Shown: positions 19,470 through 30,700, counted from the first letter of the stretch. The stretch: 64,000 bases of DNA from Chitinophaga pinensis (GCA_945897185.1 CAMDFC010000002.1:1-64000), one strand, 5' to 3'. A program made the numbers and translations. Notes: generated by a model from the letters alone, not told the origin.

Positions 19470-20998
19470 TGTTGAAGCATTTTCAATACATGGTTGATTC
19501 TGCGTATAGTTGATTCTTTTCCAATGATTGCTGCAATTTCAAAAACAGTGGGACCAAATTTTGCACCTACCAGCATAATCCTGAAGGGCAGTTGCAGTTC
19601 ACCAGTTTTGATACCTGACGCTGTTGCTTTTTCTTTAAAGTGGGTTTCTATGCTCATGGCATCCCATGAAGTTAATTCTTCTAAGTTTGAAATCCAGTCG
19701 TTAAAGAATATTGACTTATTTTCATCCCATTTTGTTTGAATGGATGCTGTATCAATCGTTTCAGGATCTTTGAAAAAATAAATGATTTGTGGAACAAAAT
19801 CATTGAGCAATTGACACCTGTCTTTTACTAGGGTTATAATTGGAAGTAGCTTTTCTTCATCAAGCTCGATAGTGAGTTTTGTTAATTGGTGTACAACATA
19901 AGGGAGAAGTTTTTCGCTTGTGCTTTTCTTTATCCACTCTTGGTTGAACCACTTGGCTTTTTCAAAATCAAATTTTGCACCACCTTTGTGTATTCTATCA
20001 ATTGTAAATCTTTCTGCCAAGGTTTCTTTGTCAAAAATTTCCTCTCCGCTACCATCGTTCCAACCAAGCAGTGCGAGCATGTTTATAAAGGCCTCTGGTA
20101 AGAAGCCCATTTCTTTAAAGCCTTTGGTTAACTCACCTGTTTTGGGGTCCATCCAATCCATAGCAAATACTGGGAATCCCAAGCGGTCTCCATCTCTCTT
20201 GCTTAACTTGCCTTGTCCATCAGGTTTTAAAATTAATGGCAAATGCGCCCAATCAGGCATGCTGTCTTTCCAACCCAAGTAGTCCCACAACAAAACGTGA
20301 ACTGGTGAGGAGGGAAGCCATTCTTCACCCCTAAAGGCATGTGTAATTTCCATTTCATGGTCATCAACCACAACGGCCAAATGATAGGTGGGCATGCCAT
20401 CTGCCTTGAGCAATACTTTGTCGTCTACTTGATCGGTATTAAACACCACTTCACCCCTGATTAAATCATTGAGCTTCACTTCTTCGTTGTTGGGCATTTT
20501 AATTCGGATCACATACGGCGTGTTTTTGTCGATGAGTTCATTCACTATTTCTTTGTCTAACGAAAGTGAATTTTTCATTTGCATCCTCACTTTACTGTTG
20601 TATTGAGGAGAAGGGTTTGATTCAGATTTAAAGGCTTCACGCATTTTTCCCAGTTCTTCTGGAGTGTCAAATGCATAGTAAGCAAAACCGGAGGCTACCA
20701 ATTGGTTTGCGTATTTGCGGTAACTGGCTTTGCGTTCACTTTGTCTATAGGGAGAAAATTTGCCTTCTACATGCGGACCTTCATCAGGTAAAATACCGCA
20801 CCAATCTAAGCAGTCCAGAATATATTGTTCTGCGCCAGCTACAAACCTGGTTTGATCGGTATCCTCAATGCGAAGTACAAAGGTACCCTTGTGTTTTTTT
20901 GCAAATAAATAATTGAAGAGGGCTGTTCTAACGCCCCCTAAATGTAGTCCACCTGTTGGACTAGGTGCAAAACGAACCCTCACTGTTCTAGTTGTCAT
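19466..20998 (-). CDS. gltX: Glutamate--tRNA ligase
   Basis: A class I synthetase that charges tRNA-Glu. At 510 aa it is full length. The HIGH-type motif is HLGG at 19-22 within [13 protein letters not shown], and the KMSKS-type loop is KLSKRDG at about 262-268. The catalytic core is followed by the helical anticodon-binding region. Whether it also charges tRNA-Gln cannot be judged here. The ATG at 20998 lies 5 nt from a -7 element, so the mRNA may be leaderless. A strong hairpin terminator sits just upstream and separates this operon from the pdhC group. Confidence 0.97.
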   Translation of the reverse strand: MTTRTVRVRFAPSPTGGLHLGGVRTALFNYLFAKKHKGTFVLRIEDTDQTRFVAGAEQYILDCLDWCGILPDEGPHVEGKFSPYRQSERKASYRKYANQLVASGFAYYAFDTPEELGKMREAFKSESNPSPQYNSKVRMQMKNSLSLDKEIVNELIDKNTPYVIRIKMPNNEEVKLNDLIRGEVVFNTDQVDDKVLLKADGMPTYHLAVVVDDHEMEITHAFRGEEWLPSSPVHVLLWDYLGWKDSMPDWAHLPLILKPDGQGKLSKRDGDRLGFPVFAMDWMDPKTGELTKGFKEMGFLPEAFINMLALLGWNDGSGEEIFDKETLAERFTIDRIHKGGAKFDFEKAKWFNQEWIKKSTSEKLLPYVVHQLTKLTIELDEEKLLPIITLVKDRCQLLNDFVPQIIYFFKDPETIDTASIQTKWDENKSIFFNDWISNLEELTSWDAMSIETHFKEKATASGIKTGELQLPFRIMLVGAKFGPTVFEIAAIIGKESTIRRINHVLKMLQQ

Positions 20999-21002
20999 GT
21001 TG

Positions 21003-21010
21003 CAAATATA
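21003..21010 (-). promoter_or_regulatory. Putative -7 element of gltX
   Basis: Minus-strand TATATTTG matches TAnnTTTG and ends 5 nt before the A of the gltX ATG. A minus-strand TTTG at 21036-21039, inside the U-tract of the upstream terminator, is 25 bp away, slightly beyond the usual 17-23 bp. Confidence 0.45.
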
Positions 21011-21040
21011 AGCAGTAAAGCTGCTGGGTTGGGTGCAAAA

Positions 21041-21069
21041 AAAGACTCCCCTTTAGGAGGGGAGTCTTT
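21041..21069 (-). terminator. Bidirectional Rho-independent terminator
   Basis: An 11-bp perfect stem (21041-21051 with 21059-21069) around a 7-nt loop, with T-runs on both strands. It lies downstream of the leftward pdhC and CoA-binding genes and upstream of gltX, so its main role is to end the pdhC operon. Confidence 0.85.
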
Positions 21070-21288
21070 TTAAAACTTTTCAGTTTCTTTCTTAGGATGT
21101 TGGATAAAGTTAAATAGGGTACGGATTAAAAAACGGGCCTTTAGTTTCTGTTTAGTTTCATAGAGGTACACAGCTATAACGGCGATTGTGTTGCCGCTAT
21201 TATGTATTGCGTAGATATTCAATCAGATTGGGTATTTGTACCTAACTAAACGGGGTAAATGTTGCAGTATTTACGGAAAATCACCTTT

Positions 21289-21654
21289 TTAATAGGCGCC
21301 GGTAGAGAGCATAACTAGGGTACAGGCTTCCAAAACTTCTATTCCGGCATGCCTGGCTTTCTCGAAAAAACCAGGATTTTCAGCTCCCGGATTGAATATG
21401 ATTCTTTTGGGATGAAGGGACAATATGTATTCCTCGTAGTTGGCTTGCCTGCCTGCATTCATATATAAAGTAACCGTGTGAATGCCTAGGAAGGGTTCCT
21501 GATTGGCATGGGCCGTTATCGTTTCAAGCTCAAAAACCTCTTTTCCGATGGCTTCTACTGGGTGTCCAGCAGACAATAGCTTTTTCACAGCCATGTTGCT
21601 GTATTGCTCTGGATTGGCAGATGCCCCTAATACAAGTGTTTTTTTGCCTATCAT
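21289..21654 (-). CDS. CoA-binding domain protein (YccU-like)
   Basis: A 121-aa single-domain protein with the CoA-binding Rossmann-like fold (CoA_binding_2): LGASANPEQYSNMAVKKLL at the N-terminus forms the nucleotide loop, and FNPGAENPGF is the conserved second motif. The family resembles the succinyl-CoA synthetase alpha nucleotide domain, but its function is not established. Its ATG overlaps the end of the dihydrolipoamide acetyltransferase gene (ATGA), so it is translationally coupled to an acetyl-CoA-producing complex, which fits a role in CoA sensing or binding. That link is inference. Confidence 0.85.
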   Translation of the reverse strand: MIGKKTLVLGASANPEQYSNMAVKKLLSAGHPVEAIGKEVFELETITAHANQEPFLGIHTVTLYMNAGRQANYEEYILSLHPKRIIFNPGAENPGFFEKARHAGIEVLEACTLVMLSTGAY

Positions 21655-23267
21655 ACCAGCATAACCACTGGATTCTCCATGTATTTCTTAAGGGTCTGAA
21701 GGAAGGCAGCGCCTACTGCACCGTCAACACTTCTATGGTCGCAGCTCAAAGTGAGTTTCATCATTTGTGTTGTGGTGAAACCCTCTCCTTTTCTAACAAC
21801 CACTTCTTTAATTTTTCCAACAGCCAAGATACAGCTGTCTGGGGGGTTGATGATGGCCGTAAATTCATCAATATCCATCATTCCTAAATTAGAAATGGTG
21901 AAGGTATTGCCTGTAAAATCTTGGGGCTGGATTTTCTTGTTCCTTGCCTTATCGTATAGCTCTTTGGCTTCTAAAGCAATTTGAGAGAGTGATTTTTGGT
22001 CGGCAAACTTTACTACAGGAACAATCAATCCTTCGGGTAATGCAATTGCTGAACCAATATGAACATGGTTGTAGGTACGAATGAATTCTCCCATCCAACT
22101 GCTGTTCACAGCAGGATGTTTTTTTAACGCAAGTGCGGCTGCCTTTATCAACATGTCTTGGAAAGAAATTTTTGTACTGCTCACTTCATTCATGGCTACT
22201 CTTGCCTTGATGGCATTGTCCATGCAAATTTCCATACTCAAATAGAAGTGAGGTGCCGTATACATGCTTTCCCCTAATCTTCTTGCAATGGTTTTCCTCA
22301 TCGAAGTGAGTGGAGTATCTGCATAAACTTCTTCGCCCGCAACAAAGCTAGCTGTAGGTAGTGCAACAGTTGCATGAATAGGTGCTGTTACTGGAGCAGA
22401 TCCGGGTGTATAATCATCAACGTCTTTCTTTATAATTCTTCCCGCATCGCCTGAGCCCTTAATTTGACCTAAGTCAATTCCTTTGTCTTTGGCCAAAATT
22501 TTGGCTAATGGGGATGCTTTTAACCTGCCATCATTTGAATGTGCAGCGGCAACAGCAACCTGAGATTGGGGATTTGGAGTGCCAATTGTTACTGGAGCAC
22601 TTGTTGGTGCAGCTGCAGGAGCAGCAGTTTCACTATTCGAGTTGAGCAGACCTGAAATATCAGTTCCAGGTTTACCTATGATTGCAATAACATCATTTAT
22701 TTTGGCTGACTCACCTGCTGGCACGCCTATGTATAGTAAGGTGCCTTCTGTATAACCTACCACTTCCATTGTGGCTTTGTCAGTTTCTACGTCTGCCAAA
22801 TTATCGTCACTCTTCACTTGATCACCCACTTGTTTGTTCCATTGAACAATCTTACCGCTGGTCATGGTATCGCTGAGCAAAGGCATTCTGATAACAGTCA
22901 CGCCCAATTGTTCTGGTGTAACAGCTGATGCAGCCACCACCATTTGCGGGGCAGGAGCAACTGATGAAGCAGGAGCCGATGCAGCTGTTGTAGCGGCAGC
23001 AGTGTTTAAATATTGTTGAATGTCTTCGCCAGGCTTACCTACGATTGCAATGATTTCATTAATTTTTGCAGCTTCACCCTCTTTAAAACCAACATACAAA
23101 ACTGTGCCATCTGCATAGCCTACCACTTCCATGGTGGCCTTATCAGTTTCAACATCAGCCAACACATCGTCGCTTTTTACAGTGTCGCCAACAGTCTTGT
23201 TCCACTTTACGATCTTGCCCTCGGTCATGGTATCACTCAGGAGCGGCATTCTGATCACTTCGGCCAT
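21651..23267 (-). CDS. pdhC: Pyruvate dehydrogenase complex E2, dihydrolipoamide acetyltransferase
   Basis: E2 forms the core of the pyruvate dehydrogenase complex and transfers acetyl groups from lipoyl arms to CoA. The 538-aa protein has two lipoyl domains (about 1-80 and 123-204) with lipoyl-lysines K43 and K164 in identical ETDKATMEVVGY contexts. Ala/Pro-rich linkers, a peripheral subunit-binding domain (about 250-290) and the catalytic domain follow. The active-site DHRSVDG motif is near residue 510. The lipoyl domains are very alike, suggesting a recent internal duplication. No E1 or E3 gene is adjacent. A branched-chain or 2-oxoglutarate E2 is less likely from the two-lipoyl plan. Confidence 0.92.
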   Translation of the reverse strand: MAEVIRMPLLSDTMTEGKIVKWNKTVGDTVKSDDVLADVETDKATMEVVGYADGTVLYVGFKEGEAAKINEIIAIVGKPGEDIQQYLNTAAATTAASAPASSVAPAPQMVVAASAVTPEQLGVTVIRMPLLSDTMTSGKIVQWNKQVGDQVKSDDNLADVETDKATMEVVGYTEGTLLYIGVPAGESAKINDVIAIIGKPGTDISGLLNSNSETAAPAAAPTSAPVTIGTPNPQSQVAVAAAHSNDGRLKASPLAKILAKDKGIDLGQIKGSGDAGRIIKKDVDDYTPGSAPVTAPIHATVALPTASFVAGEEVYADTPLTSMRKTIARRLGESMYTAPHFYLSMEICMDNAIKARVAMNEVSSTKISFQDMLIKAAALALKKHPAVNSSWMGEFIRTYNHVHIGSAIALPEGLIVPVVKFADQKSLSQIALEAKELYDKARNKKIQPQDFTGNTFTISNLGMMDIDEFTAIINPPDSCILAVGKIKEVVVRKGEGFTTTQMMKLTLSCDHRSVDGAVGAAFLQTLKKYMENPVVMLV

Positions 23268-23306
23268 AGCCCTAATCCGTTTTGGTTAAAGAATAAATGA
23301 GAGCTA

Positions 23307-23340
23307 CAAAATTACATCAAAAATGGACAATCAGAGCCAA
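23307..23340 (-). promoter_or_regulatory. Putative promoter of pdhC
   Basis: Minus-strand TAATTTTG at 23314-23307 is the -7 element, and minus-strand TTG at 23340-23338 lies 23 bp upstream as a possible -33 element. The predicted start leaves a leader of about 35 nt before the pdhC ATG at 23267. Confidence 0.4.
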
Positions 23341-23366
23341 GATCTGCCAAAGTTTTACACCCTTTA

Positions 23367-25175
23367 TTAGTAATCGAGATCTAAGTTCAGTTGGTCGCGC
23401 ATATTTTTGATGATGGGGTACATTTCTACCATTTTCAAGTACTGGTCTTTTCGAGACATCAGTTGCTCAGCAGGTATTTCGGTATTTTCAGCTGAAACAT
23501 CCAAAACTACTATGTATTGAATTTTATTGTTGTTAAAGAACTCTTGCAAGTGAAGCGTCATGCCCAGGCGCTCTCCTTCAATAAATTGTTGCTGGATTTT
23601 ACTTTCTGCTTTTACTTCAAAATTTGTTTCGTCTTGTATACTTAATTTTGCCTGCTTCAGGTTGCTGTGGCTGGTTACTTGGTTGTTGGCAGCCAACTTT
23701 TCAAGATAAATGTTCCATGCTTCATTTAGTTTTTCATCAGATAGTGAGAAAACAATTGATTTTTCTTGTTTTCTATTTTGTATTTGGTCCCTTATTTTCT
23801 TTAATGCGCCCAAGCCACCAGTGGGTGCTTCATTTTGTGCACTGCTGCTCATGGGTTGGTTGAGGGGAGGGCGATTGTTGGTTTCGTTTTCTTTATTGTC
23901 GGGATTTCCCATTGCTGGAAGATGATTGGCCGGTTCTTCAGCAGGTTTCTCAACTTTTGGTGCTTGTATTTTTTCCCCGATTGTCTTTTGTTCTCTGATG
24001 GTAAGTTGGCGAAAAGCGACTGATTTTATTTCGTCAATTCGTTTTTTTTTTCCGATCCCGTCTTCGGAAACCAAGGTAATTGCTTGTTTTAGGTAGTTGA
24101 GTTTGATCAAATGAAATTCAACATGCAACTTTTTATTTTTAGCTTGTTTAAATCCAGCTTCTGCTTCTGTAAGAATTGTCATGGCACCAATGATGTAAGA
24201 GGTAGAACATTCAGTTGCCAAAGCAATGTATTTATTCCTAAATCCATCCATTACTTGAAGTAAGGATATGGATCTGGCATCTTTGCTTATTAACAAGTTT
24301 CTGAAAAACTCAGTCATGCAATTTAAAACTATATCTCCTTCAAAGCCCTTTTTGTCAATCTCATCGTAGAGCGATAAAACACCTGGTAAATCTTGGTTAT
24401 TTAGTAGCTCCAGCATGCTGAAAAAATAATCTTCATCCAATACATTCAGTTGCTCAAGTGTATTGGTATAGGTAAGAGATGCGTTGGTAAAGCTGACAAT
24501 TTTATCTAGCATACTCAATGCATCACGCATACAGCCATCACTTTTTTGAGCAATGATTTGTAATGCTGCAGGTTCCGCTTCTATTCTTTCTTTTTGTGCA
24601 ATTTCTTCCAAATGAACTACGATGTCTTTTGGGGTAATTCTTTTGAAATCAAAAATCTGACAACGTGATAGAATCGTGGGCAGAATTTTGTGTTTTTCTG
24701 TTGTTGCTAAAATAAATATTGCATGGGCTGGCGGCTCCTCCAGTGTTTTTAAAAATGCATTGAATGCTGAAGGACTAAGCATGTGTACCTCATCAATGAT
24801 GTAGATCTTGTATTTACCCGACTGTGGTGCAAACCTTACTTGGTCGATCAATTCCCTGATATCATCTACAGAGTTGTTACTGGCAGCGTCAAGTTCGTGA
24901 ACATTAAAAGTAGAACCCGTGTTAAAGGACAAACAGGAGCTGCATTTATCGCAGGCTTCTCCATCTTTTTCAACCTGTTCGCAATTGATTGTTTTTGCCA
25001 AAATTCTTGCGCAGGTTGTTTTGCCAACACCACGCGGACCGCAAAACAAAAATGCATGGGCCAGGTGATTTTGCAGAATGGCATTTTTTAATGTTGTGGT
25101 AATATGGGCTTGTCCCACCACCGTTGAAAAGTGCTGAGGTCTATATTTTCTCGCTGAAACAACAAAATTTTCCAT
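23367..25175 (-). CDS. dnaX: DNA polymerase III subunit tau/gamma
   Basis: DnaX is the clamp-loader ATPase that also bridges polymerase and helicase. The 602-aa protein starts with the AAA+ core: Walker A GPRGVGKT near 46-53, a four-cysteine zinc module in CEQVEKDGEACDKCSSC, and Walker B DEVHML. Domain III extends to about residue 365. A Pro/Asn/Gln-rich linker (about 400-460) leads to the tau-specific C-terminal domain. At codons 375-378 the coding strand holds ten consecutive A (complement of T24042-24051). Slippage in either direction reaches a stop within a few codons, which would make a gamma-like product of about 380 aa. Confidence 0.95.
   Translation of the reverse strand: MENFVVSARKYRPQHFSTVVGQAHITTTLKNAILQNHLAHAFLFCGPRGVGKTTCARILAKTINCEQVEKDGEACDKCSSCLSFNTGSTFNVHELDAASNNSVDDIRELIDQVRFAPQSGKYKIYIIDEVHMLSPSAFNAFLKTLEEPPAHAIFILATTEKHKILPTILSRCQIFDFKRITPKDIVVHLEEIAQKERIEAEPAALQIIAQKSDGCMRDALSMLDKIVSFTNASLTYTNTLEQLNVLDEDYFFSMLELLNNQDLPGVLSLYDEIDKKGFEGDIVLNCMTEFFRNLLISKDARSISLLQVMDGFRNKYIALATECSTSYIIGAMTILTEAEAGFKQAKNKKLHVEFHLIKLNYLKQAITLVSEDGIGKKKRIDEIKSVAFRQLTIREQKTIGEKIQAPKVEKPAEEPANHLPAMGNPDNKENETNNRPPLNQPMSSSAQNEAPTGGLGALKKIRDQIQNRKQEKSIVFSLSDEKLNEAWNIYLEKLAANNQVTSHSNLKQAKLSIQDETNFEVKAESKIQQQFIEGERLGMTLHLQEFFNNNKIQYIVVLDVSAENTEIPAEQLMSRKDQYLKMVEMYPIIKNMRDQLNLDLDY
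24042..24051 (-). promoter_or_regulatory. A10 slippery run in dnaX, candidate gamma-producing site
   Basis: The coding strand reads GGA AAA AAA AAA CGA at codons 375-379, giving ten A in a row. One extra A in the mRNA, or a -1 ribosomal shift, gives ACG AAT TGA (Thr-Asn-stop, 380 aa). One A fewer gives AAC GAA TTG ACG AAA TAA (382 aa). Both products end just after domain III. Thermus dnaX makes gamma by transcriptional slippage on an A9 run, and E. coli does so by a -1 ribosomal shift at a similar place. Confidence 0.6.
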
Positions 25176-25294
25176 CCGTCTGCAAGATAAGAAAAGGTTT
25201 AGCGCTTTAGAAGTGCTGGAGAATAGTTTTTATTTGATTCATTGTCTTACTAAGTTTAAATTGCGCATTGAATCTCTAAAACACATTTTGACCG

Positions 25295-26779
25295 ATGAAA
25301 TACATATTGGCCCTAGATCAGGGTACCACCAGTTCAAGAGCTATTTTGTTTGGCCATGATGGGTCAATTGCTGCAATGGCTCAAAAAGAGTTCCAACAAA
25401 TTTTTCCAGAACCGGGGTGGGTTGAGCACGACCCGATGGAAATATGGGTGAGTCAGGCTACCGTTGCAAAAGAAGCCATGCTGAAGCTAAATATTAGAGC
25501 AGAAGGCGTAGCTGCCATTGGTATTACCAACCAGCGGGAAACTACGGTGGTGTGGGATCGAAAAACTGGAATTCCTATTTACAATGCAATTGTATGGCAA
25601 GATAGGCGCACCGCTGGGTATTGCGACCAATTGAGGAATGAAGGACACGCACAAAAAATCAAAGAAAAAACAGGGTTGATACTGGATGCTTATTTTTCAG
25701 GAACCAAACTTAAATGGATTTTAGATCATGTTGAAGGGGCAAGAGAAAAAGCAGCATTGGGCGAACTTGCGTTTGGCACAATAGACACTTGGTTGTTGTG
25801 GAAATTAACTGAAGGCGAAGTGCATGCAACAGATGTGAGCAATGCAGCAAGAACCATGTTGTTTAATATCGAAACAATGGACTGGGATCTTGAGTTGTTG
25901 AAGTTATTGGATATACCGAGCACTTTGTTGCCTCAGGTAAAAAGCAACAGCGAAATCTATGGATATGCCACTGCTATTCATTTGAATGAGGTGCCAATTG
26001 CAGGTATGGCCGGTGATCAGCAGTCGGCTTTATTTGGACAAATGTGTACTGAAGTGGGTATGGTAAAAAACACCTACGGAACAGGATGTTTTATGCTTAT
26101 GAACACGGGCGATAAATTGGTTCGCTCAAACAACAACCTGCTTACCACCGTTGCTTGGAAAATAGGAAATAGTACCAATTATGCACTCGAGGGGAGTGTG
26201 TTTATAGCCGGAGCCGCAGTACAATGGCTAAGAGATGGTTTGAAAATCATTAAAAAATCTTCTGATGTGCAAGCACTGGCCGAATCTGTTGATGATGCAG
26301 ATGGTGTTGTTGTTGTGCCGGCGTTTTCCGGATTGGGCGCGCCGCATTGGAATCCATATTCAAGGGGGACAATTTTCGGTATCACCAGGGGAACGAAAGA
26401 TGCGCACATTGCCAGAGCAACTTTAGAAAGCATTGCCTATCAAACCTATGATGTTTTGAAAGCCATGGAATCGGATGCTGGGTTGCCTATTAAGGAACTA
26501 AGGGTAGACGGAGGTGCAACAGTAAACGATATGCTGATGCAATTTCAAAGTGATGTTCTTTCAGTGAAAGTCTTAAGACCTGAAGTGATTGAAACTACCG
26601 CATTGGGCGCCGCTTATTTAGCAGGACTTGCAGTTGGGTATTGGGCGGATATCGAATCTATTTCTGCACAATGGAAAGTGTCTGGCAGTTTTTCACCAAG
26701 CATGCCAGAAGAAAAAAAACAAGAACATTTAGCAAATTGGCAACGTGCAGTAACTGCAGTTTTGGCATGGAGTAAATAA
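25295..26779 (+). CDS. glpK: Glycerol kinase
   Basis: Glycerol kinase phosphorylates glycerol to sn-glycerol 3-phosphate and traps it in the cytoplasm. The 494-aa FGGY-family protein has the usual length. The N-terminal phosphate loop is DQGTTSSRA, and the FGGY signature regions ([14 protein letters not shown] and the [13 protein letters not shown] segment) are intact. It starts the rightward glycerol operon: the dehydrogenase gene follows after 16 bp and the glycerol facilitator after a further 30 bp. The 119-bp spacer before it, divergent from dnaX, does not contain a perfect TAnnTTTG, so its promoter may depend on a regulator; none is encoded nearby. Confidence 0.96.
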   Translation: MKYILALDQGTTSSRAILFGHDGSIAAMAQKEFQQIFPEPGWVEHDPMEIWVSQATVAKEAMLKLNIRAEGVAAIGITNQRETTVVWDRKTGIPIYNAIVWQDRRTAGYCDQLRNEGHAQKIKEKTGLILDAYFSGTKLKWILDHVEGAREKAALGELAFGTIDTWLLWKLTEGEVHATDVSNAARTMLFNIETMDWDLELLKLLDIPSTLLPQVKSNSEIYGYATAIHLNEVPIAGMAGDQQSALFGQMCTEVGMVKNTYGTGCFMLMNTGDKLVRSNNNLLTTVAWKIGNSTNYALEGSVFIAGAAVQWLRDGLKIIKKSSDVQALAESVDDADGVVVVPAFSGLGAPHWNPYSRGTIFGITRGTKDAHIARATLESIAYQTYDVLKAMESDAGLPIKELRVDGGATVNDMLMQFQSDVLSVKVLRPEVIETTALGAAYLAGLAVGYWADIESISAQWKVSGSFSPSMPEEKKQEHLANWQRAVTAVLAWSK

Positions 26780-26795
26780 ATTAAGCAGTTAAAAA

Positions 26796-28358
26796 TTGAA
26801 CAGGACCTTCAACATAGAAAAATTAACAGAAGTAAAAGAGTGGGACATCATTGTAATTGGTGGCGGGGCCACTGGCTTGGGAATTGCAGTGGATGCCAGT
26901 AAACGAGGGTTTAAAACATTGCTTCTTGAAAAAAGTGATTTTGCCAAAGGTACTTCCAGCAGAAGTACTAAGCTTGTACATGGGGGTGTTCGTTATTTGG
27001 CACAAGGAAATATAAAACTGGTTGTTGAAGCTTTACGTGAAAGGGGATTTTTACTTGCTAATGCGCCGCATCTAACACGGATTCAGCAATTTATTATTCC
27101 AGCATATAGCTATTTCAACAAATGGTTCTACGGTGTTGGATTGTTTGTTTACGATTTATTATCACGTAAGCTAAGTCTTGGCCAGCCTTCACTTTTATCA
27201 AAAAAAACGGTATTGAAAAAAATGCCACTGATAAACCCAAAGAAATTAAAGGGCGGAATTGTTTATACAGATGGGCAATTTGATGATGCGAGACTTGCAT
27301 TGGCACTGGCGCTAACGGCAAATGATTTAGGAGGTACTGTTTTAAATTATTTTCAAGTTACACAGCTACTTAAAAAAAATGGTAAAGTAATAGGGGTGGT
27401 TGCCGACGATGAGTGGAGTGAAAAAACGTTTGAGTTACATGCAAAAGTAGTTATCAATGCAACAGGTGTATTTGTAGATTCAATTTTGGATTTAGACGAT
27501 CCGAATACTTCTGCGATGGTTATGCCATCACAGGGAGTGCATCTGGTTGTAGATAAAAAATTCTTTCCTGGAACTGATGCCTTAATGATTCCGAAAACCA
27601 ACGATGGAAGGGTTTTGTTTGCCTTACCTTGGCATGATAGGGTGGTTATTGGCACTACGGATACTCCGTTAAATATAATAAGTGAAGAGCCAATTGCTTT
27701 GGAGGAGGAAATTGAATTCATCCTGTTGCATTTCAACGAGTACACAACTGCTCAACTCAAGCGAAAAGATGTCCTTTCTGTTTTTGCTGGTCTTCGGCCA
27801 TTGGTAAAAACATCCAACAAAACCAGTACTTCACTTGCATCACGCGACCACACGATTTTGGTTTCAAAAAGTAACCTCATCACCATAACTGGGGGCAAAT
27901 GGACAACCTATAGAAAGATGGCAAAAGATGCTGTAAATAATGCAGCATTTATAGCCGCTCTTCCAATTGTAAAATGTTCAACCAGGAATTTACCATTGCA
28001 TGGTTGCACCAAAGAACTTAAATACGGAGATCCTTTGTCGTCTTATGGTGCTGATGCAAAAATTATTAAAAGCATGATTGTTGAGGATCCTGCACTTGCA
28101 GACAAGATTCACCCTCATTATGATTATTGCTTTGCAGAAATTTTATTTTCTGTAAAATTTGAAATGGCATTAACTGTTGAGGATATACTTGCGCGACGAA
28201 GTAGATTGTTATTGGTAGATGCCCGAGCTGCAATGGAAGCTGCGCCTGTTGTTGCGCATGCCATGGCACCGTTATTAAATGAAGATTTGGCCTGGGAGGA
28301 AGAACAAGTGAAATCATTTCAGTCCCTCGCAAGCGGCTACCTAGCTACAGCATCATAA
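26796..28358 (+). CDS. glpD: Aerobic glycerol-3-phosphate dehydrogenase/oxidase (FAD)
   Basis: This FAD enzyme oxidises sn-glycerol 3-phosphate to dihydroxyacetone phosphate and feeds electrons into the quinone pool at the membrane. The 520-aa protein has the N-terminal FAD-binding GGGATGLGIAVDASKRG at about 22-38, and the DAO-family segments SSRSTKLVHGGVRYL and GGKWTTYRKMA. A C-terminal DUF/DAO_C helical domain follows. The start is a TTG at 26796: no ATG or GTG occurs between the glpK stop and the FAD motif in this frame, so a non-ATG start is required. It is the middle gene of glpK-glpD-glpF. Confidence 0.94.
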   Translation: MNRTFNIEKLTEVKEWDIIVIGGGATGLGIAVDASKRGFKTLLLEKSDFAKGTSSRSTKLVHGGVRYLAQGNIKLVVEALRERGFLLANAPHLTRIQQFIIPAYSYFNKWFYGVGLFVYDLLSRKLSLGQPSLLSKKTVLKKMPLINPKKLKGGIVYTDGQFDDARLALALALTANDLGGTVLNYFQVTQLLKKNGKVIGVVADDEWSEKTFELHAKVVINATGVFVDSILDLDDPNTSAMVMPSQGVHLVVDKKFFPGTDALMIPKTNDGRVLFALPWHDRVVIGTTDTPLNIISEEPIALEEEIEFILLHFNEYTTAQLKRKDVLSVFAGLRPLVKTSNKTSTSLASRDHTILVSKSNLITITGGKWTTYRKMAKDAVNNAAFIAALPIVKCSTRNLPLHGCTKELKYGDPLSSYGADAKIIKSMIVEDPALADKIHPHYDYCFAEILFSVKFEMALTVEDILARRSRLLLVDARAAMEAAPVVAHAMAPLLNEDLAWEEEQVKSFQSLASGYLATAS

Positions 28359-28388
28359 TTTGTATTAAATTAGATAAAATTTCTTGCC

Positions 28389-29093
28389 ATGACTCCTTTC
28401 GTTTCTGAACTTATCGGTACAAGTGTACTTATTTCTTTTGGCACCAGTGTTGTTGCCAATGTATTGTTGGACAAAACCAAAGGCAACAATGCAGGGTTAA
28501 TTGTAATTACTTTTGGTTGGGCTATTGGAGTGTTTGTGGGTGTATTTATATCTGCCGATGATAGTGGGGCACACCTAAATCCAGCGGTTTCTATTGGGTT
28601 GGCGGTGGCGGGTAAATTTCCATGGGAAGATGTTCCTGGATTTGTTTTGGCGCAGTTTTTAGGGGCGTTTATAGGCAGTACAATTACCTATTTAATCTAT
28701 AAGGATCATTTTTCTGCTACCAAGGATCCATCCTTAAAGTTGGCAGTTTTTTGTAATACCCCCGCTATCAGCAAACCTTTCAATAATTTGATAACAGAGA
28801 CCCTTGCAACATTTATTTTCATACTATCCATTTTGTTCATCCAAAAAGGTGAAATGAAATTGGGAGCGCTCGATGCTTTACCTGTTGCCCTACTCGTTTT
28901 GGGAATTGGCCTAAGTATGGGAGGTCCCACTGGCTATGCCATCAACCCAGCCAGAGATTTGGGTCCACGTATCATGCACGCTATCCTCCCAATTCCCCAA
29001 AAAGGGGAAAATGGCTGGGGATATGCTCCAATACCCGTTGTTGGTCCGGTTTTAGGCGCTATTTTAGCTGGACTGCTGTTTCCCCTTCTGTAG
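28389..29093 (+). CDS. glpF: Glycerol facilitator (aquaporin family)
   Basis: A 234-aa MIP-family channel with six transmembrane helices and two pore half-helices that lets glycerol diffuse into the cell. The two NPA boxes are N64-P-A66 in AHLNPAVS and N186-P-A in GYAINPARD. The aspartate after the second NPAR (D190) is the hallmark that separates glycerol facilitators from water-only aquaporins. Together with glpK and glpD directly upstream this makes a full uptake-to-DHAP operon. No terminator hairpin is visible after it, and atpD starts about 107 bp downstream with its own -7 element. Confidence 0.93.
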   Translation: MTPFVSELIGTSVLISFGTSVVANVLLDKTKGNNAGLIVITFGWAIGVFVGVFISADDSGAHLNPAVSIGLAVAGKFPWEDVPGFVLAQFLGAFIGSTITYLIYKDHFSATKDPSLKLAVFCNTPAISKPFNNLITETLATFIFILSILFIQKGEMKLGALDALPVALLVLGIGLSMGGPTGYAINPARDLGPRIMHAILPIPQKGENGWGYAPIPVVGPVLGAILAGLLFPLL

Positions 29094-29122
29094 AACTAAT
29101 TGGCAACTAAAAAAATTCTTGA

Positions 29123-30700
<1,578 letters not shown>

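Larger units (their letters stand above)
20999..21288. other. 290-bp spacer between two leftward operons
   Basis: It holds the terminator at 21041-21069 and the gltX -7 element at 21003-21010. I see no tRNA, small gene or further clear signal in the remaining 220 bp (21070-21288). Confidence 0.5.

Noticed and set aside
24032..24060. The dnaX A10 run as a plain sequencing or assembly error
   Set aside because: The frame is intact on both sides and the downstream tau domain is well formed in frame, so ten A is the consistent length. An error cannot be fully excluded by eye, and this is noted as a refutation route.
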